34,307 nt of DNA from Bordetella parapertussis (GTDB lineage Bacteria > Pseudomonadota > Gammaproteobacteria > Burkholderiales > SG8-41): positions 1 through 34,307 of the forward strand of contig CAMDSO010000036.1 of NCBI GenBank assembly GCA_945906935.1. The letters are read 5' to 3'. A program made the position numbers and the translations under genes. The notes beneath the pieces were generated by a model. The model ran no database searches and was not told the origin of the DNA. It was given only the letters and a program-made list of their open reading frames with translations. Positions 7,948-16,709 of the stretch are shown piece after piece. Position 1 is the stretch's first letter; every line of letters begins with the position of its first letter.

Positions 7948-8916
7948 TTACTGCGGTTTGAATCCGATGTCACGTGTGAGCTTGCCCCATCGTGCGAAAT
8001 CACTGCGGATGGTTTCGGCGAAAAACTCCGGCGACTCGGTGTGAATCTCCAGCCCGTATGACTTCATCTGATTTTGAATTTCAGGCAATGCCAGGGCGCG
8101 GTTGATCTCGCTGTTGAGTAGTTGGATGATTTCCTTGGGCGTATTGGCCGGTGCCACGATCCCGTACCAGCCGCCTGCGGTGTAGCCGGGGATGGTTTCG
8201 GCGATGGTCGGCACGTTGGGATAATCCGCCATGCGTGTGGCCCGTGCAATCGCAAGCATACGCAGGCGGCCGGACGCGGCCAGCGGTTGCATCGAGATAA
8301 ACGAAGCGAGCACCGCATCGATGCGCCCGCCCATCACATCGGTATAGATTTGCGACATGCCCCGATACGGCACGTGCAGATAGCTGTAGCCAGCCTGCAC
8401 ACGCAGCAATTCGAGTGTGAAATGTTGAAATCCGCCCTCGCCCGTGGAACCGAAGGAAAGTTTTCCCGGGTTGGCTTTGGCGAATTTGACCAGATCTGCG
8501 ACCGTCCGAAACGGAACGCTGGGGTGCACCGCCAGCGCCGAGAAGTTCGAGGCAAGAAGGGCGATCGGTGCAAAGTCCTTGGGTGAATCGTAGGCGACTT
8601 TGCGATAGGCCAGTGGGGCGATGACCATGTTGCCGCCCTGTCCGCAGGCGAGGGTATAGCCATCCGGGGATGCCTGCGTCAGTAGTTGCAGGCCGAGTTG
8701 TCCGGCGACACCGGCGCGGTTGTCGATCGTAAAAGGCTGGCCGAGGCGTTCGCTGATTTTTTGTGCGACTAATCGGGTTAGCACGTCGCAGCTGTCGCCA
8801 GGCGTCGCCGGAATGATGATGCGGGGCGGCTTGTTTGGATAGGTTTGCGCAGACGCCGTGCCGCCAATGATGGACAGCAAGAGCAGTCGCAACACCGTGA
8901 AGGGGGAATTCTTCAA
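7948..8916 (-). CDS. Bug/TctC-family periplasmic solute-binding protein
   Basis: A Bug-family binding protein of about 322 residues. I place the start at the TTG at 8916, which gives a compact signal peptide ending at TASAQ before TYPNKPPRII and has GGAG about 11 bases upstream. A longer form could begin at the TTG at 8985, overlapping the previous gene, but its first 23 residues are not signal-like. Family motifs are present: IPATPGDSCDVLTRLVAQ, IDNRAGVAGQLG, DGYTLACGQGG and VPYRGMSQIYTDVM. Downstream of 9968-8982 on the same strand, and probably co-transcribed with it. The cysteine in GDSC at the ligand-facing loop is unusual for the family. Confidence 0.92.
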   Translation of the reverse strand: MKNSPFTVLRLLLLSIIGGTASAQTYPNKPPRIIIPATPGDSCDVLTRLVAQKISERLGQPFTIDNRAGVAGQLGLQLLTQASPDGYTLACGQGGNMVIAPLAYRKVAYDSPKDFAPIALLASNFSALAVHPSVPFRTVADLVKFAKANPGKLSFGSTGEGGFQHFTLELLRVQAGYSYLHVPYRGMSQIYTDVMGGRIDAVLASFISMQPLAASGRLRMLAIARATRMADYPNVPTIAETIPGYTAGGWYGIVAPANTPKEIIQLLNSEINRALALPEIQNQMKSYGLEIHTESPEFFAETIRSDFARWGKLTRDIGFKPQ

Positions 8917-8981
8917 AACGCTGTACGCTCCAATACGCGAGGCGAAACGGTGCAGGGTTGCCACGCGGGTCGAGGCACGGT

Positions 8982-9968
8982 TCAATCGAATTTCAGATTC
9001 GCAGATTTGACCACCTGCAGGTTACTGACAACCTCCTGTTTCAACAGCGCCTCAAATTCGGTTGGTGAAAGCGGAAGCGGCTCAACCCCGAGCGGCGCGA
9101 GTTTTTCCACAACGCCAGGCAGCGACATCGAACGCATGATCTCTCGATGCAGGCGCTCGATCACCGCCCTGGGTGTTTTTGCCGGAACGAACACACCGTT
9201 CCAGAATAAATAGTCCGAATCCGGGTAACCCAGTTCCAGCGTAGTCGGGACGTCCGGCAGTGCGGGGGTGCGCTTGGGCGTGCTGACTGCAAGCGCCAGA
9301 AGGCGCCCCTCGCGTATGTACGGCAGTACGCTGGCGAGACCGAATGACATAAAGTCCACGCGCCCCGGCACCACCTCGCGTATCGCGTCGGGGCCGCCCT
9401 TGTAGGGAATGTGCACGGCATCGAAGCCGGCGCTGAGGCGCAGGCGCTCCACCGACCAGTGGCTCGAGGAGCCAACACCTGATGACGCGAAGCTCAGCTT
9501 CTCCCTTTTTGCCAGTGTTACCAGTTCCTTCAGGGTTTTAACGCCTTTGGATGGTGCGATGACGGTAATGCTCGGCACGCTGCCCAGCGTGGCGACGGCG
9601 GAAAAATCCTTCAACGTGTCGTAGGAAGCCTTGGGGTAGACCGCGGGTGTCAGCGTATGCGCGGAGGAGTGGGCGAGCAGCGTATGGCCGTCGGCCTCGG
9701 CTTGAGCCACCGCCGCCGCACCGATGGTGCCGCCGGCGCCGCCGCGATTATCAATCGCAATCGGTTGGCCCAGTTGCGCGGACACGGGCTCCAGCACCAG
9801 GCGTGCAATGATATCGATAGCACTCCCCGCGGAAAACGGCACGACCGCCCTGATTGGTTTTTGTGGCCAGTTTTGTGCGCCTGCCGGTTTGATCGTTGCC
9901 GCAGCGATGCCGCAAACAATAAAAAACCCCGAGCGCGCACGTGCGACGTCAATAATAAAATTTTTCAT
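8982..9968 (-). CDS. Bug/TctC-family periplasmic solute-binding protein
   Basis: A 328-residue Bug-family binding protein and first gene of a two-gene minus-strand unit. The signal peptide (about 31 residues) ends at KPAGAQ before NWPQKPIRAV. Family motifs: VPFSAGSAIDIIARLV near 42, IDNRGGAGGTIG near 72, DGHTLLAHS near 92 (H replaces the usual Y), VPYKGGPDAIREV near 187. It is divergent from the PQQ-dehydrogenase gene across about 300 bases. No membrane transporter subunits accompany it. Confidence 0.92.
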   Translation of the reverse strand: MKNFIIDVARARSGFFIVCGIAAATIKPAGAQNWPQKPIRAVVPFSAGSAIDIIARLVLEPVSAQLGQPIAIDNRGGAGGTIGAAAVAQAEADGHTLLAHSSAHTLTPAVYPKASYDTLKDFSAVATLGSVPSITVIAPSKGVKTLKELVTLAKREKLSFASSGVGSSSHWSVERLRLSAGFDAVHIPYKGGPDAIREVVPGRVDFMSFGLASVLPYIREGRLLALAVSTPKRTPALPDVPTTLELGYPDSDYLFWNGVFVPAKTPRAVIERLHREIMRSMSLPGVVEKLAPLGVEPLPLSPTEFEALLKQEVVSNLQVVKSANLKFD

Positions 9969-10270
9969 GTTGAACAGTTATGTGAGGTGACGATTGTTTT
10001 TTTATTTATGTCAATCGAGTAAAAAGTCTGACAGTGCTGGCGGGGCCTGTCAAATAGATTCGCCCTGGCAACCCTGGTATTAAACGATAGGCAGAGGCCG
10101 GCAGGCTGATGCGAATTTTTTTGCCTACCTATATGACAAAGGCAAGGTGATATATTGAGCTCAATCAGGCAGCAAAAAGACGGAATCTGCAGGTGTTTTA
10201 GTCGCGGCCGTTTCAAATAATAAAGCCGGCACAGCCGGCGCCGGCCGATTTTCAACAGGGAGGAGTCAAA
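9969..10270. other. Divergent intergenic region
   Basis: A 302-base gap between the divergent Bug and PQQ-dehydrogenase genes, expected to hold both promoters. The central part is AT-rich (runs of T near 10003 and 10110). No promoter is clear enough to call. GGAGGAG at 10259-10265 is a strong ribosome-binding site for the gene at 10271. Confidence 0.45.
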
Positions 10271-11986
10271 GTGATCAACATCAAAAATGTGATTGGTTCA
10301 ATCGCGATTGCGCTTTTGGCTGGCTGCGCGGCCGTCGATACGGGGCCGCTGGTGCTATCGAGTAAAACCGGCGTCGGCCCAACGGCTGCGGAGCTGGTCG
10401 GTGATCAGTCCACCACTGATAACGTGCTGACCTATGGCATGGGCTACGATCAGAATCGTTACAGTCCGCTGCGTCAGATCAACAAGAGCAACGTCAAGCA
10501 ATTGAAACCGGTGTGGTCGGCCGGCCTTGAGAACGAGTTCGGCGAGCAGGCGCAGCCGATGATTTATGACGGCGTGATGTATATCAGTAACGCCAAATGG
10601 ACCTACGCGATCGATGCCTTGAGCGGCAAGCAGATCTGGCGCACGCCCACCAACTTCACCCCGGAAACGCCGCGCGTGGTTTGCTGCGGCATTTCCAACA
10701 AGGGTGTGGCGCTCTACATGGGCAAGGTGTTCCGCACTACGTTGGACGCTCACGTCGTCGCAATGGATCAAAAAACCGGCAAGGTGATCTGGCGTCAGAA
10801 GGCCGCCGAATGGACCGAGGGATACTCGCAAACCGTCGCGCCACAAATTGCCAACGGTGTGCTGATCACCGGCATCAGCGGGGCCGAATACGGTATCCGC
10901 GGCTTCATTGACGGCTGGGATCCGGAGTCCGGCAAAAAACTCTGGCGGCGTTACACCACCCCGGGCCCCGGCGAAAAAGGCCATGAGACCTGGGAGCCGC
11001 GTGACGCCTACAAGACGGGCGGGGCCAGCACCTGGATCACCGGGTCGTATGATCCGGAACTCGATCTCGTGTATTGGGGCACCGGCAACGCTGGGCCGTG
11101 GAATCCGGCTTATCGCAAGGGCGATAACCTCTACGCCGCCTCGTTGATTGCGATCCGTCCGAAAACCGGCGAGATCGCGTGGCACTATCAGTTCGTGCCG
11201 AACGATTCCTTCGACTGGGATTCGCTGTGGGAATTTATTCTTACCGACATGACCATCGACGGACAGAAGAAAAAAGTCCTGATGCAGATGCATCGCTCCG
11301 GGTTCTTGTATGTCATCGACCGCACCAACGGCAAGCTGCTCTCCGCCAAACCGTTCGGCAAGGTGAACTGGGCGACGCACGTGGATATGGCCACGGGGCG
11401 TCCGGTTGAATCGGCGGAGGTTAAAAAGCTGCGCGCCGGCGAGACCATTGAAATGTGGCCCAGCGTGCGCGGTGCGAAGAACTGGCCGCATGCCGCTTAC
11501 AACCCGGAAACCGGTTTGTTGTATGCCAACACCAACCATCAGGGTTCGATCTATCGTTTTGTGCCGGTCGACTACAAGCCGGGGCAACGCTATACCGGCA
11601 TGGAGAACATCCTGATCACGGTGAAGGAAGGCGAGCCCTACGGCCACGTCGAAGCGATTGAACCGCTCACCGGCAAGGCGCGCTGGCGCGTGCCGCTGAC
11701 TGACAACCAGAACTGGTCGGCGATGCTGGCGACCGGCGGCGGCTTGTTGTTCAACGGCCGGCACACTGGCGAGTTTTACGCGATGGATGCCGAGACGGGC
11801 AAAACGCTGTGGGAGTTCCAGACCAGCTCGGGGGTGAATTCACAACCGGTGACCTGGACGCACAACGGCAAACAATACGTCACGGTGTTGTCCGGCCTCG
11901 GCGGGCTCTATGGGCAGGCGCATCGCACGCGCGTGCCCAATGTGCCGCTGGGCGGCTCGGTGTGGACCTTTGCGCTGGGCGATTAA
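10271..11986 (+). CDS. PQQ-dependent alcohol dehydrogenase-type lipoprotein
   Basis: A 571-residue eight-bladed quinoprotein dehydrogenase, oxidising an alcohol or aldehyde in the periplasm with PQQ and a metal ion. The GTG start follows a strong GGAGGAG. The N-terminus has a lipobox (ALLAGC, Cys19), so it should be membrane-anchored. The adjacent-cysteine pair C138-C139 in VVCCG is the typical disulfide over PQQ. Metal and PQQ ligands visible are E206 (GAEYG), N273 (GTGNAG) and catalytic D315. D317 two residues later gives the D-x-D pattern of lanthanide-dependent XoxF-type enzymes rather than D-x-A of calcium enzymes. There is no cytochrome c domain (no CxxCH) and no cytochrome gene beside it. 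The substrate is unknown. Confidence 0.88.
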   Translation: MINIKNVIGSIAIALLAGCAAVDTGPLVLSSKTGVGPTAAELVGDQSTTDNVLTYGMGYDQNRYSPLRQINKSNVKQLKPVWSAGLENEFGEQAQPMIYDGVMYISNAKWTYAIDALSGKQIWRTPTNFTPETPRVVCCGISNKGVALYMGKVFRTTLDAHVVAMDQKTGKVIWRQKAAEWTEGYSQTVAPQIANGVLITGISGAEYGIRGFIDGWDPESGKKLWRRYTTPGPGEKGHETWEPRDAYKTGGASTWITGSYDPELDLVYWGTGNAGPWNPAYRKGDNLYAASLIAIRPKTGEIAWHYQFVPNDSFDWDSLWEFILTDMTIDGQKKKVLMQMHRSGFLYVIDRTNGKLLSAKPFGKVNWATHVDMATGRPVESAEVKKLRAGETIEMWPSVRGAKNWPHAAYNPETGLLYANTNHQGSIYRFVPVDYKPGQRYTGMENILITVKEGEPYGHVEAIEPLTGKARWRVPLTDNQNWSAMLATGGGLLFNGRHTGEFYAMDAETGKTLWEFQTSSGVNSQPVTWTHNGKQYVTVLSGLGGLYGQAHRTRVPNVPLGGSVWTFALGD

Positions 11987-12002
11987 CCTGCGTCAACCCG
12001 AT

Positions 12003-12056
12003 ACCCCTGGCAACGCCGGGGTAAACAAACAGCCTCCGTATCGGGGCTGTTTGTTT
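12003..12056 (+). terminator. Hairpin pair after the PQQ dehydrogenase gene
   Basis: A perfect 12-base inverted repeat, AAACAAACAGCC (12023-12034) with GGCTGTTTGTTT (12045-12056), forms a strong hairpin 37 bases after the stop. A second, GC-rich hairpin (TACCCC...GGGGTA, about 12003-12023) precedes it. There is no separate U tract beyond the stem, so termination is likely but not certain. Confidence 0.6.
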
Positions 12057-12221
12057 GGTGTCGCGAAAGTTTGTGGCGGGCGGGGCTTCGGCGGAGCTGT
12101 GCGGCCGTGATGATTACAGTGCCAGGTCATCTTTTGGCCAAGATTCTCTGGCGGGTTTTGTGGCTTGCATTGGTTGCAAGAGCGGGCTAGATTTGTGCAG
12201 TAAACAGAACAGGTATAAGCC

Positions 12222-12477
12222 ATGCGCGTTGTAAATTTTTCTGATGCCCGTAACCACTCTCAAATCAATCATCGAACAGGTGTGCGATGATGCCAACTAC
12301 ACGGTGATCAAACGGCGTGACGCCTCTGACGCGGTTGTGATGTCGCTCGACACTTTCAACAGCCTCATGGAAACCGTGCACCTGCTGAAGTCTCCGGCCA
12401 ATGCGGCGCATCTGGCGCGCTCAATTGATCAATACCGCAAGGGAAAGACCAGGACGCGGAAGCTGGTCGATGCCTAG
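12222..12477 (+). pseudogene. yefM: YefM/Phd antitoxin, frameshifted
   Basis: An ATG at 12222 opens a frame reading MRVVNFSDARNH, a classic YefM N-terminus. It then breaks: the family continuation LKSIIEQVCDDANYTVIKRR resumes one base out of frame from 12259. A single extra base in the CACTCTC run explains it. From there the frame is intact to the TAG at 12475-12477 (about 84 codons in total if repaired), including AVVMSLDTFNSLMET. A shorter product could start at the ATG at 12244 but would lack the DNA-binding strand. It overlaps the toxin gene by 8 bases, as in intact yefM-yoeB pairs. A sequencing error is possible. Confidence 0.8.
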
Positions 12478-12736
12478 TCGTATTACCTGGACGCTTGCCG
12501 CCTGGGAGTACTAGTAGTACTGGCAGGGGCGGGATCGCAAAACCTTAAAGCGCATCAATGCGGTGATACGTGACTGCCGGCGCGGCGCCTTTGATGGGAT
12601 CGGCAAGCCCGAGCCTCTGCGAGAGAATCTGTCGGGATTCTGGTCGCGCCGGATCGACCATGCCAATCGTCTTGTCTATTGTGTTGATGGTGACGATCTG
12701 GTGATCATCGCGTGCCGATATCATTACGAGAAATAG
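12470..12736 (+). pseudogene. yoeB: YoeB mRNA interferase toxin, inactivated by two stops
   Basis: An 88-codon YoeB homologue with two consecutive TAG codons at positions 15-16 (12512-12517), where the family has the AWEDYLYWQ helix. Downstream the protein is well kept, including all catalytic positions of this ribosome-dependent RNase: E48 (KPEP), R67 (HANRLVY), H85 and Y86 (CRYHY). The stops lie in AGTACT-AGT-AGTACT (12507-12521), two self-complementary AGTACT units around three bases, which suggests a local duplication. Restarting inside could not give a full fold. It forms a decayed operon with the frameshifted yefM. Confidence 0.85.
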
Positions 12737-12795
12737 GGCGCCGGCTCTGAATGTTCAACCTGTTTCGGGCCGTGCGAGTCAAATTGCCGTTGCGC

Positions 12796-13025
12796 TCAAA
12801 GGGGGATGTCCTCATCCCCGTAGAGAGGGGAGCGACGCATAAAGTCGACCAGCGACTGTTCGGAGCCAGTAAGTTGCTCAAACATGACCGTTGAGATCAC
12901 CACTGCGACAGGCTCCCCGTGAAGTGGGATTAGAGGGGCGGTTGAGGTGTAGTTGCTTTGGAGAAAAATAGCCAGCGAGTGGCCTCGCCGACCGCTTGCG
13001 AAGTGCTTGCTGATGCGGCCCTCAC
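12796..13025 (-). pseudogene. Phd/YefM-family antitoxin relic
   Basis: The clear part is the C-terminal 50 residues on the minus strand: LIPLHGEPVAVVIST, FEQLTGSEQSLVDFM, then RRSPLYGDEDIPL and a TGA. This is the usual Phd pattern of an xxxHGxPVAVVIS strand followed by a toxin-binding tail. The N-terminal helix-strand is split: QAVGEA lies in one frame, SLAIFLQ in another, with the break near 12985-12995. A GTG at 13025 is a possible former start. No toxin gene lies downstream on this strand. The family call is from motif pattern. Confidence 0.55.
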
Positions 13026-13184
13026 GCAGCACGACCTAACCGGTGTGCCTTTGTGCCGGCGCTTGCCGTTGCGATGGCTGCCGGCACATATACAACATGT
13101 AAAATATCCGCCTGTATCGTGCAGCGGAGGGTATGTCCTGCGAACGCTGCGTGACCCATCAATCAATCATCAAAAGGAGCGCTT

Positions 13185-13754
13185 ATGTCAGGAGCAGGTG
13201 ACGGATATGGTGGCGCTAATAAAAAGGTGTCGCTCTGGTGATCGCGGTACTGGCGCTGGTGCTGGCGTTTTCGGAAACGCTGGGCAACGGCGCGCAGACG
13301 TTGGCGTTGAACAAGAATGTTGAAGCATCCAACTTGTGGTCTTTTTTTCAGGCCAAGACGATACGCATGACGGTCACCCGCACGGCGGCCGAGGAGGGCG
13401 AACTGGTGATGACGCATATCGCACCGGCCAAGGCACGCGGCGCGTTTGAGCAGCGTATCGCAGCCTGACGCAAAGCGGCCGATCGTTATGATTCGGAGCC
13501 CGATACTTGCGAGGGGCGCAAGGAGCTTGCCGCGCGCGCCAAGCAGGCCGCGGTGAGTCGTGATCGCGCGCTCGCTGCTTATCATCACTACGAACTCGCG
13601 TCGGGCGCGGTGCAGAGCGCTATTGTGCTGGCGTCGGCGTCGATTATTACCGGCATGACGGTGCTGGTCTGGACGGCTGTTGGGCTGGGCGTGGTCGGGA
13701 TAGTGTTTTGCAGCATTGGTTTTTTTTGCGCCGCTGGTCGTGCATTTGTTTTAA
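13185..13754 (+). pseudogene. DUF4337 membrane protein, multiply inactivated
   Basis: A DUF4337-family gene of about 190 codons with three lesions. It has a good ribosome-binding site (AAAGGAGC) and starts MSGAGDGYGG. A one-base loss near 13238 (GG for GGG) shifts frame before the first membrane helix VIAVLALVLAF. The family core SNLWSFFQAKTIR follows. A TGA at 13466-13468 interrupts the frame after EQRIAA. The coding sequence then continues through YHHYELASGAVQSAIVLAS and a second membrane region. A run of eight T near 13720 (seven expected) shifts the ending APLVVHLF, with a TAA at 13752-13754. Its role is unknown in any organism I know of. Confidence 0.72.
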
Positions 13755-13768
13755 GCCGGCTGGCCGCA

Positions 13769-13797
13769 CGCGCCGCCCGCACTTGCGGGTTGGCGCG
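13769..13797 (+). terminator. GC-rich hairpin upstream of accA
   Basis: Nested stems CGCGCC (13769-13774) with GGCGCG (13792-13797) and CCCGCA (13776-13781) with TGCGGG (13784-13789). Very stable, but with no T run after it. It may end transcription from the decayed upstream gene or lie in the accA leader. Confidence 0.4.
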
Positions 13798-13844
13798 GCG
13801 TTCTGCGGTATCATATGCGCCAACGCGTAAGACGATATGAGTGC

Positions 13845-14813
13845 ATGAAAACCACATTTCTGGATTTCGAACAGCCGGTCGCCGAGCTCGAGTCGAAGAT
13901 CGACGAGCTGCGATTTGTGCAGGACGATTCGGCTTACGATATTTCGGAGGAAATATCGCGGCTGCAAAAAAAGAGCCAGACGCTGACCAAGGATATTTAT
14001 GCCAAGCTCAACGCCTGGCAGATTTCACAGGTCGCGCGGCATCCGCAGCGCCCTTACTCACTCGATTACATTCAAACGCTGTTTACGGGTTTTGAAGAAT
14101 TGCACGGTGATCGTGCGTTTGCCGATGACGCGGCGATTATCGGTGGCATGGCGCGTTTTAACGACCAGCCGGTGATGGTGATCGGGCACCAGAAGGGGCG
14201 CGACACCAAGGACAAGATCTATCGTAATTTCGGCATGCCCAAGCCCGAGGGCTATCGCAAGGCGATGCGCCTGATGAAGTTGGCGGAAAAATTCGGTATG
14301 CCGGTGTTTACGTTTATCGACACGCCGGGCGCCTATCCGGGCGTCGGCGCCGAGGAACGCGGACAATCCGAGGCGATCGGGCGCAGTCTCTATTTAATGG
14401 CGGATTTGCGCGTGCCGATCATTTGCACCGTCATCGGCGAGGGCGGTTCCGGAGGCGCACTGGCCATTGCGGTGGGCGACGCCCTATTGATGCTGCAATA
14501 CTCGACGTATTCGGTGATTTCGCCCGAGGGTTGCGCGTCGATTTTGTGGAAAAGTGCGGGGTATGCCGCGGAGGCCGCCGAAACGTTGGGCATCACCGCG
14601 AACCGTCTCAAGACCCTGGGCGTCATTGATCGCATCGTCCCCGAGCCAGTGGGCGGCGCGCATCGAGATTATGACGGCATGATGCAAAACATGAAGAAAG
14701 CGCTGCTGGAAACATGGCGGCCCCTGCACAACAAGCCGGTGAATGAATTGCTCGAGGCGCGTTTCGAAAGGCTGATGAGCTATGGCAAATTCAAGGAAGT
14801 TGCCAGTAAGTAA
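13845..14813 (+). CDS. accA: Acetyl-CoA carboxylase carboxyltransferase subunit alpha
   Basis: The 322-residue alpha subunit of the heteromeric carboxyltransferase, which with AccD moves the carboxyl group from biotin to acetyl-CoA to make malonyl-CoA, the first step of fatty acid synthesis. The start [16 protein letters not shown] is the family N-terminus, so the ATG at 13845 is preferred to the upstream one at 13815. Landmarks: [11 protein letters not shown] (about 122), [18 protein letters not shown] (about 157), [15 protein letters not shown] (about 194) and [11 protein letters not shown] (about 227). The gene overlaps tilS by 32 bases, as accA and tilS often adjoin in betaproteobacteria. 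Confidence 0.98.
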   Translation: MKTTFLDFEQPVAELESKIDELRFVQDDSAYDISEEISRLQKKSQTLTKDIYAKLNAWQISQVARHPQRPYSLDYIQTLFTGFEELHGDRAFADDAAIIGGMARFNDQPVMVIGHQKGRDTKDKIYRNFGMPKPEGYRKAMRLMKLAEKFGMPVFTFIDTPGAYPGVGAEERGQSEAIGRSLYLMADLRVPIICTVIGEGGSGGALAIAVGDALLMLQYSTYSVISPEGCASILWKSAGYAAEAAETLGITANRLKTLGVIDRIVPEPVGGAHRDYDGMMQNMKKALLETWRPLHNKPVNELLEARFERLMSYGKFKEVASK

Positions 14814-16173
14814 TCGACTGCCCGAACGGGTTGCAGCGGCGGTCGGCAGGCATCTGCGGCGCGGCGCGCGACTGACCGTTGGTTTGAGTGGCGGCATCGA
14901 CTCGGTGGTGTTGCTCGATGTGATGCGTGAGGCCGCGGTGAGCTGCGGTATCGAACTCTCGGCCGTGCATGTCAATCATCAGATCAATCCATTGGCCGAT
15001 ACGTGGGCCGGCTTTTGCCGTGATCTTTGCGATGGCTGGAACATTCCCTTACAAATCGAAAAGGTCGTCGTGCCGGCGGGCGATAGTCTGGAGGCGTCGG
15101 CGCGGGCGGTGCGTTATGCAGTCTATGCGGCGCTCACCAGCGATGCCGTGGTGCTCGGCCACAATCAGGACGATCAGGCGGAAACACTCTTGCTGCAACT
15201 GCTGCGCGGCAGCGGCGTCAAGGGGGTGAGTGCAATGCCCGAATACCGGGCCGGCGAAGAGGGCAGGTCTGCACTGGCGATACTGCGTCCGTTACTTGAC
15301 GTGACGCGTACCGAGATCAGTGCTTCCGCCGCCGCACGCCAGTTGCAGTGGATTGATGACGACAGCAACGCCGACACCCGCTTCGATCGCAATTTCATCC
15401 GGCACCGCGTGTTGCCGCTGATCGCCGAGCGCTACCCGGCCTGTCGTAACACTCTGGCGCGGGCCAGCAGTCATTTTGCCGAGGCGGCCGAACTGCTCGA
15501 CGCGGCTGCAGTCGCGGATGCGGACGATGCGGTCTATGAGGGGCATGGGGGGCATGGCGGCCATGCTAGGGATACGCTCGCGCTGGCGCGTCTGCGCGCA
15601 TTGCCGGTTGCGCGGGTGAAAAATGTGCTGCGTCATTTTTTGTGGCGGCATGATGTGTTGATGCCCAATACCCGCCGGCTCGATGAGTGTGTGCGGCAGT
15701 TGCTGCGCCGCGAACCGGAGGCGCGGATCGGCGTCAGGCTCGAGGCGCATGAGCTGCGATCATACGAGGGACGTTTGCATCTGGTGCCGATGGTCAGCCG
15801 CTGCTGCGGGCGGTTTGAGGTGGTGCGTTGGCAGGGCGAGGCGCGCCTGCCTCTGCCACCATTGGGGGGCGTACTCGTTATGGAGCCCTGCTGCGGCCGT
15901 GGCATCAGCGTGGAGAAGCTCGCTGGCCGGGTTGTAACGCTGAGGACCAGGCAGGCTGGGTTGCGCTTGAGGCTGGACGCCGCACGACCGAGCCGTACGC
16001 TGAAGAACTTGTGGCAGGAGTCCGCTACGCCGCCATGGCGTCGTCTGACAACTCCTTTGGTGTTTGCTGACGATGAACTGGTTTGCGTGCCCGGGATCGG
16101 TGTTGCGGTGGCGTTTCGTGCCGCCGGCAGTGAGGCGGGCATCGACCCGGATTGGCGTCCTGACCGGGGCTGA
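14782..16173 (+). CDS. tilS: tRNA(Ile)-lysidine synthetase
   Basis: A 463-residue TilS, which attaches lysine to C34 of the CAU-anticodon tRNA(Ile) so that it reads AUA codons. The ATP-binding PP-loop is [14 protein letters not shown] (SGGIDS at 36-41), with [19 protein letters not shown] following near residue 132. The [20 protein letters not shown] segment near 193 is also typical. The C-terminal third is diverged but contains [18 protein letters not shown] of the TilS C-domain. Between the domains is a short Gly-His tract (residues 254-261). The start lies inside the end of accA. Confidence 0.96.
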   Translation: MANSRKLPVSNRLPERVAAAVGRHLRRGARLTVGLSGGIDSVVLLDVMREAAVSCGIELSAVHVNHQINPLADTWAGFCRDLCDGWNIPLQIEKVVVPAGDSLEASARAVRYAVYAALTSDAVVLGHNQDDQAETLLLQLLRGSGVKGVSAMPEYRAGEEGRSALAILRPLLDVTRTEISASAAARQLQWIDDDSNADTRFDRNFIRHRVLPLIAERYPACRNTLARASSHFAEAAELLDAAAVADADDAVYEGHGGHGGHARDTLALARLRALPVARVKNVLRHFLWRHDVLMPNTRRLDECVRQLLRREPEARIGVRLEAHELRSYEGRLHLVPMVSRCCGRFEVVRWQGEARLPLPPLGGVLVMEPCCGRGISVEKLAGRVVTLRTRQAGLRLRLDAARPSRTLKNLWQESATPPWRRLTTPLVFADDELVCVPGIGVAVAFRAAGSEAGIDPDWRPDRG

Positions 16174-16270
16174 ATGCGCATGCCAGGATGCCGCGAAAAC
16201 TCTTTATTGCAATGCCTTATCGTGGTACACTAAAAAATTAACCTTAATATTCATGTACAAAGGAACTGTC

Positions 16271-16696
16271 ATGGCAGTTGAACGCACTCTTTCGATCATC
16301 AAACCCGACGCTGTTGCCAAAAATGTCATTGGTGAAATTCTGGCCCGCTTTGAAAAAGCCGGGCTGCGCATCGTCGCTTCACGCATGATTCACCTGTCGC
16401 GCCAGGATGCCGAAGGTTTTTACGCCGTGCACCGCGCGCGTCCTTTCTTTAAGGACCTGGTCGAATTCATGATTTCCGGACCGGTGATGGTGCAGGCGCT
16501 GGAAGGCGAAGATGCGATTCTGAAAAATCGTGAACTGATGGGCGCCACCGATCCGAAGAAAGCCGATAAAGGCACGATACGTGCTGATTTCGCCGAGAGT
16601 ATCGATGCCAATGCGGTTCACGGCTCCGACGCGGTCGAGACGGCGCAACATGAAATCGCCTATTTCTTCCCGTCGCTGAATATTTATTCGCGTTGA
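16271..16696 (+). CDS. ndk: Nucleoside diphosphate kinase
   Basis: A 141-residue NDP kinase, which transfers the gamma phosphate from ATP to nucleoside diphosphates through a phosphohistidine. The N-terminus [15 protein letters not shown] and the active-site [12 protein letters not shown] (His117) are exact family features. Length is normal. The ATG at 16271 follows AAAGGAAC at a good distance. The open frame upstream back to 16064 is only the tail of tilS read in another phase. It is the first gene of a closely packed run through rlmN and beyond. Confidence 0.98.
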   Translation: MAVERTLSIIKPDAVAKNVIGEILARFEKAGLRIVASRMIHLSRQDAEGFYAVHRARPFFKDLVEFMISGPVMVQALEGEDAILKNRELMGATDPKKADKGTIRADFAESIDANAVHGSDAVETAQHEIAYFFPSLNIYSR

Positions 16697-16709
16697 TGCA
16701 ATAGCTATC

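Noticed and set aside
9965-10255. A 96-codon minus-strand frame in the divergent gap before the PQQ gene
   Set aside because: No ribosome-binding site, no family resemblance, and the sequence is better explained as a promoter region.
10355-11764. A 469-codon minus-strand frame opposite the PQQ dehydrogenase
   Set aside because: Antisense shadow of a clear gene; residue make-up rich in Arg, His and Gly with no motifs.
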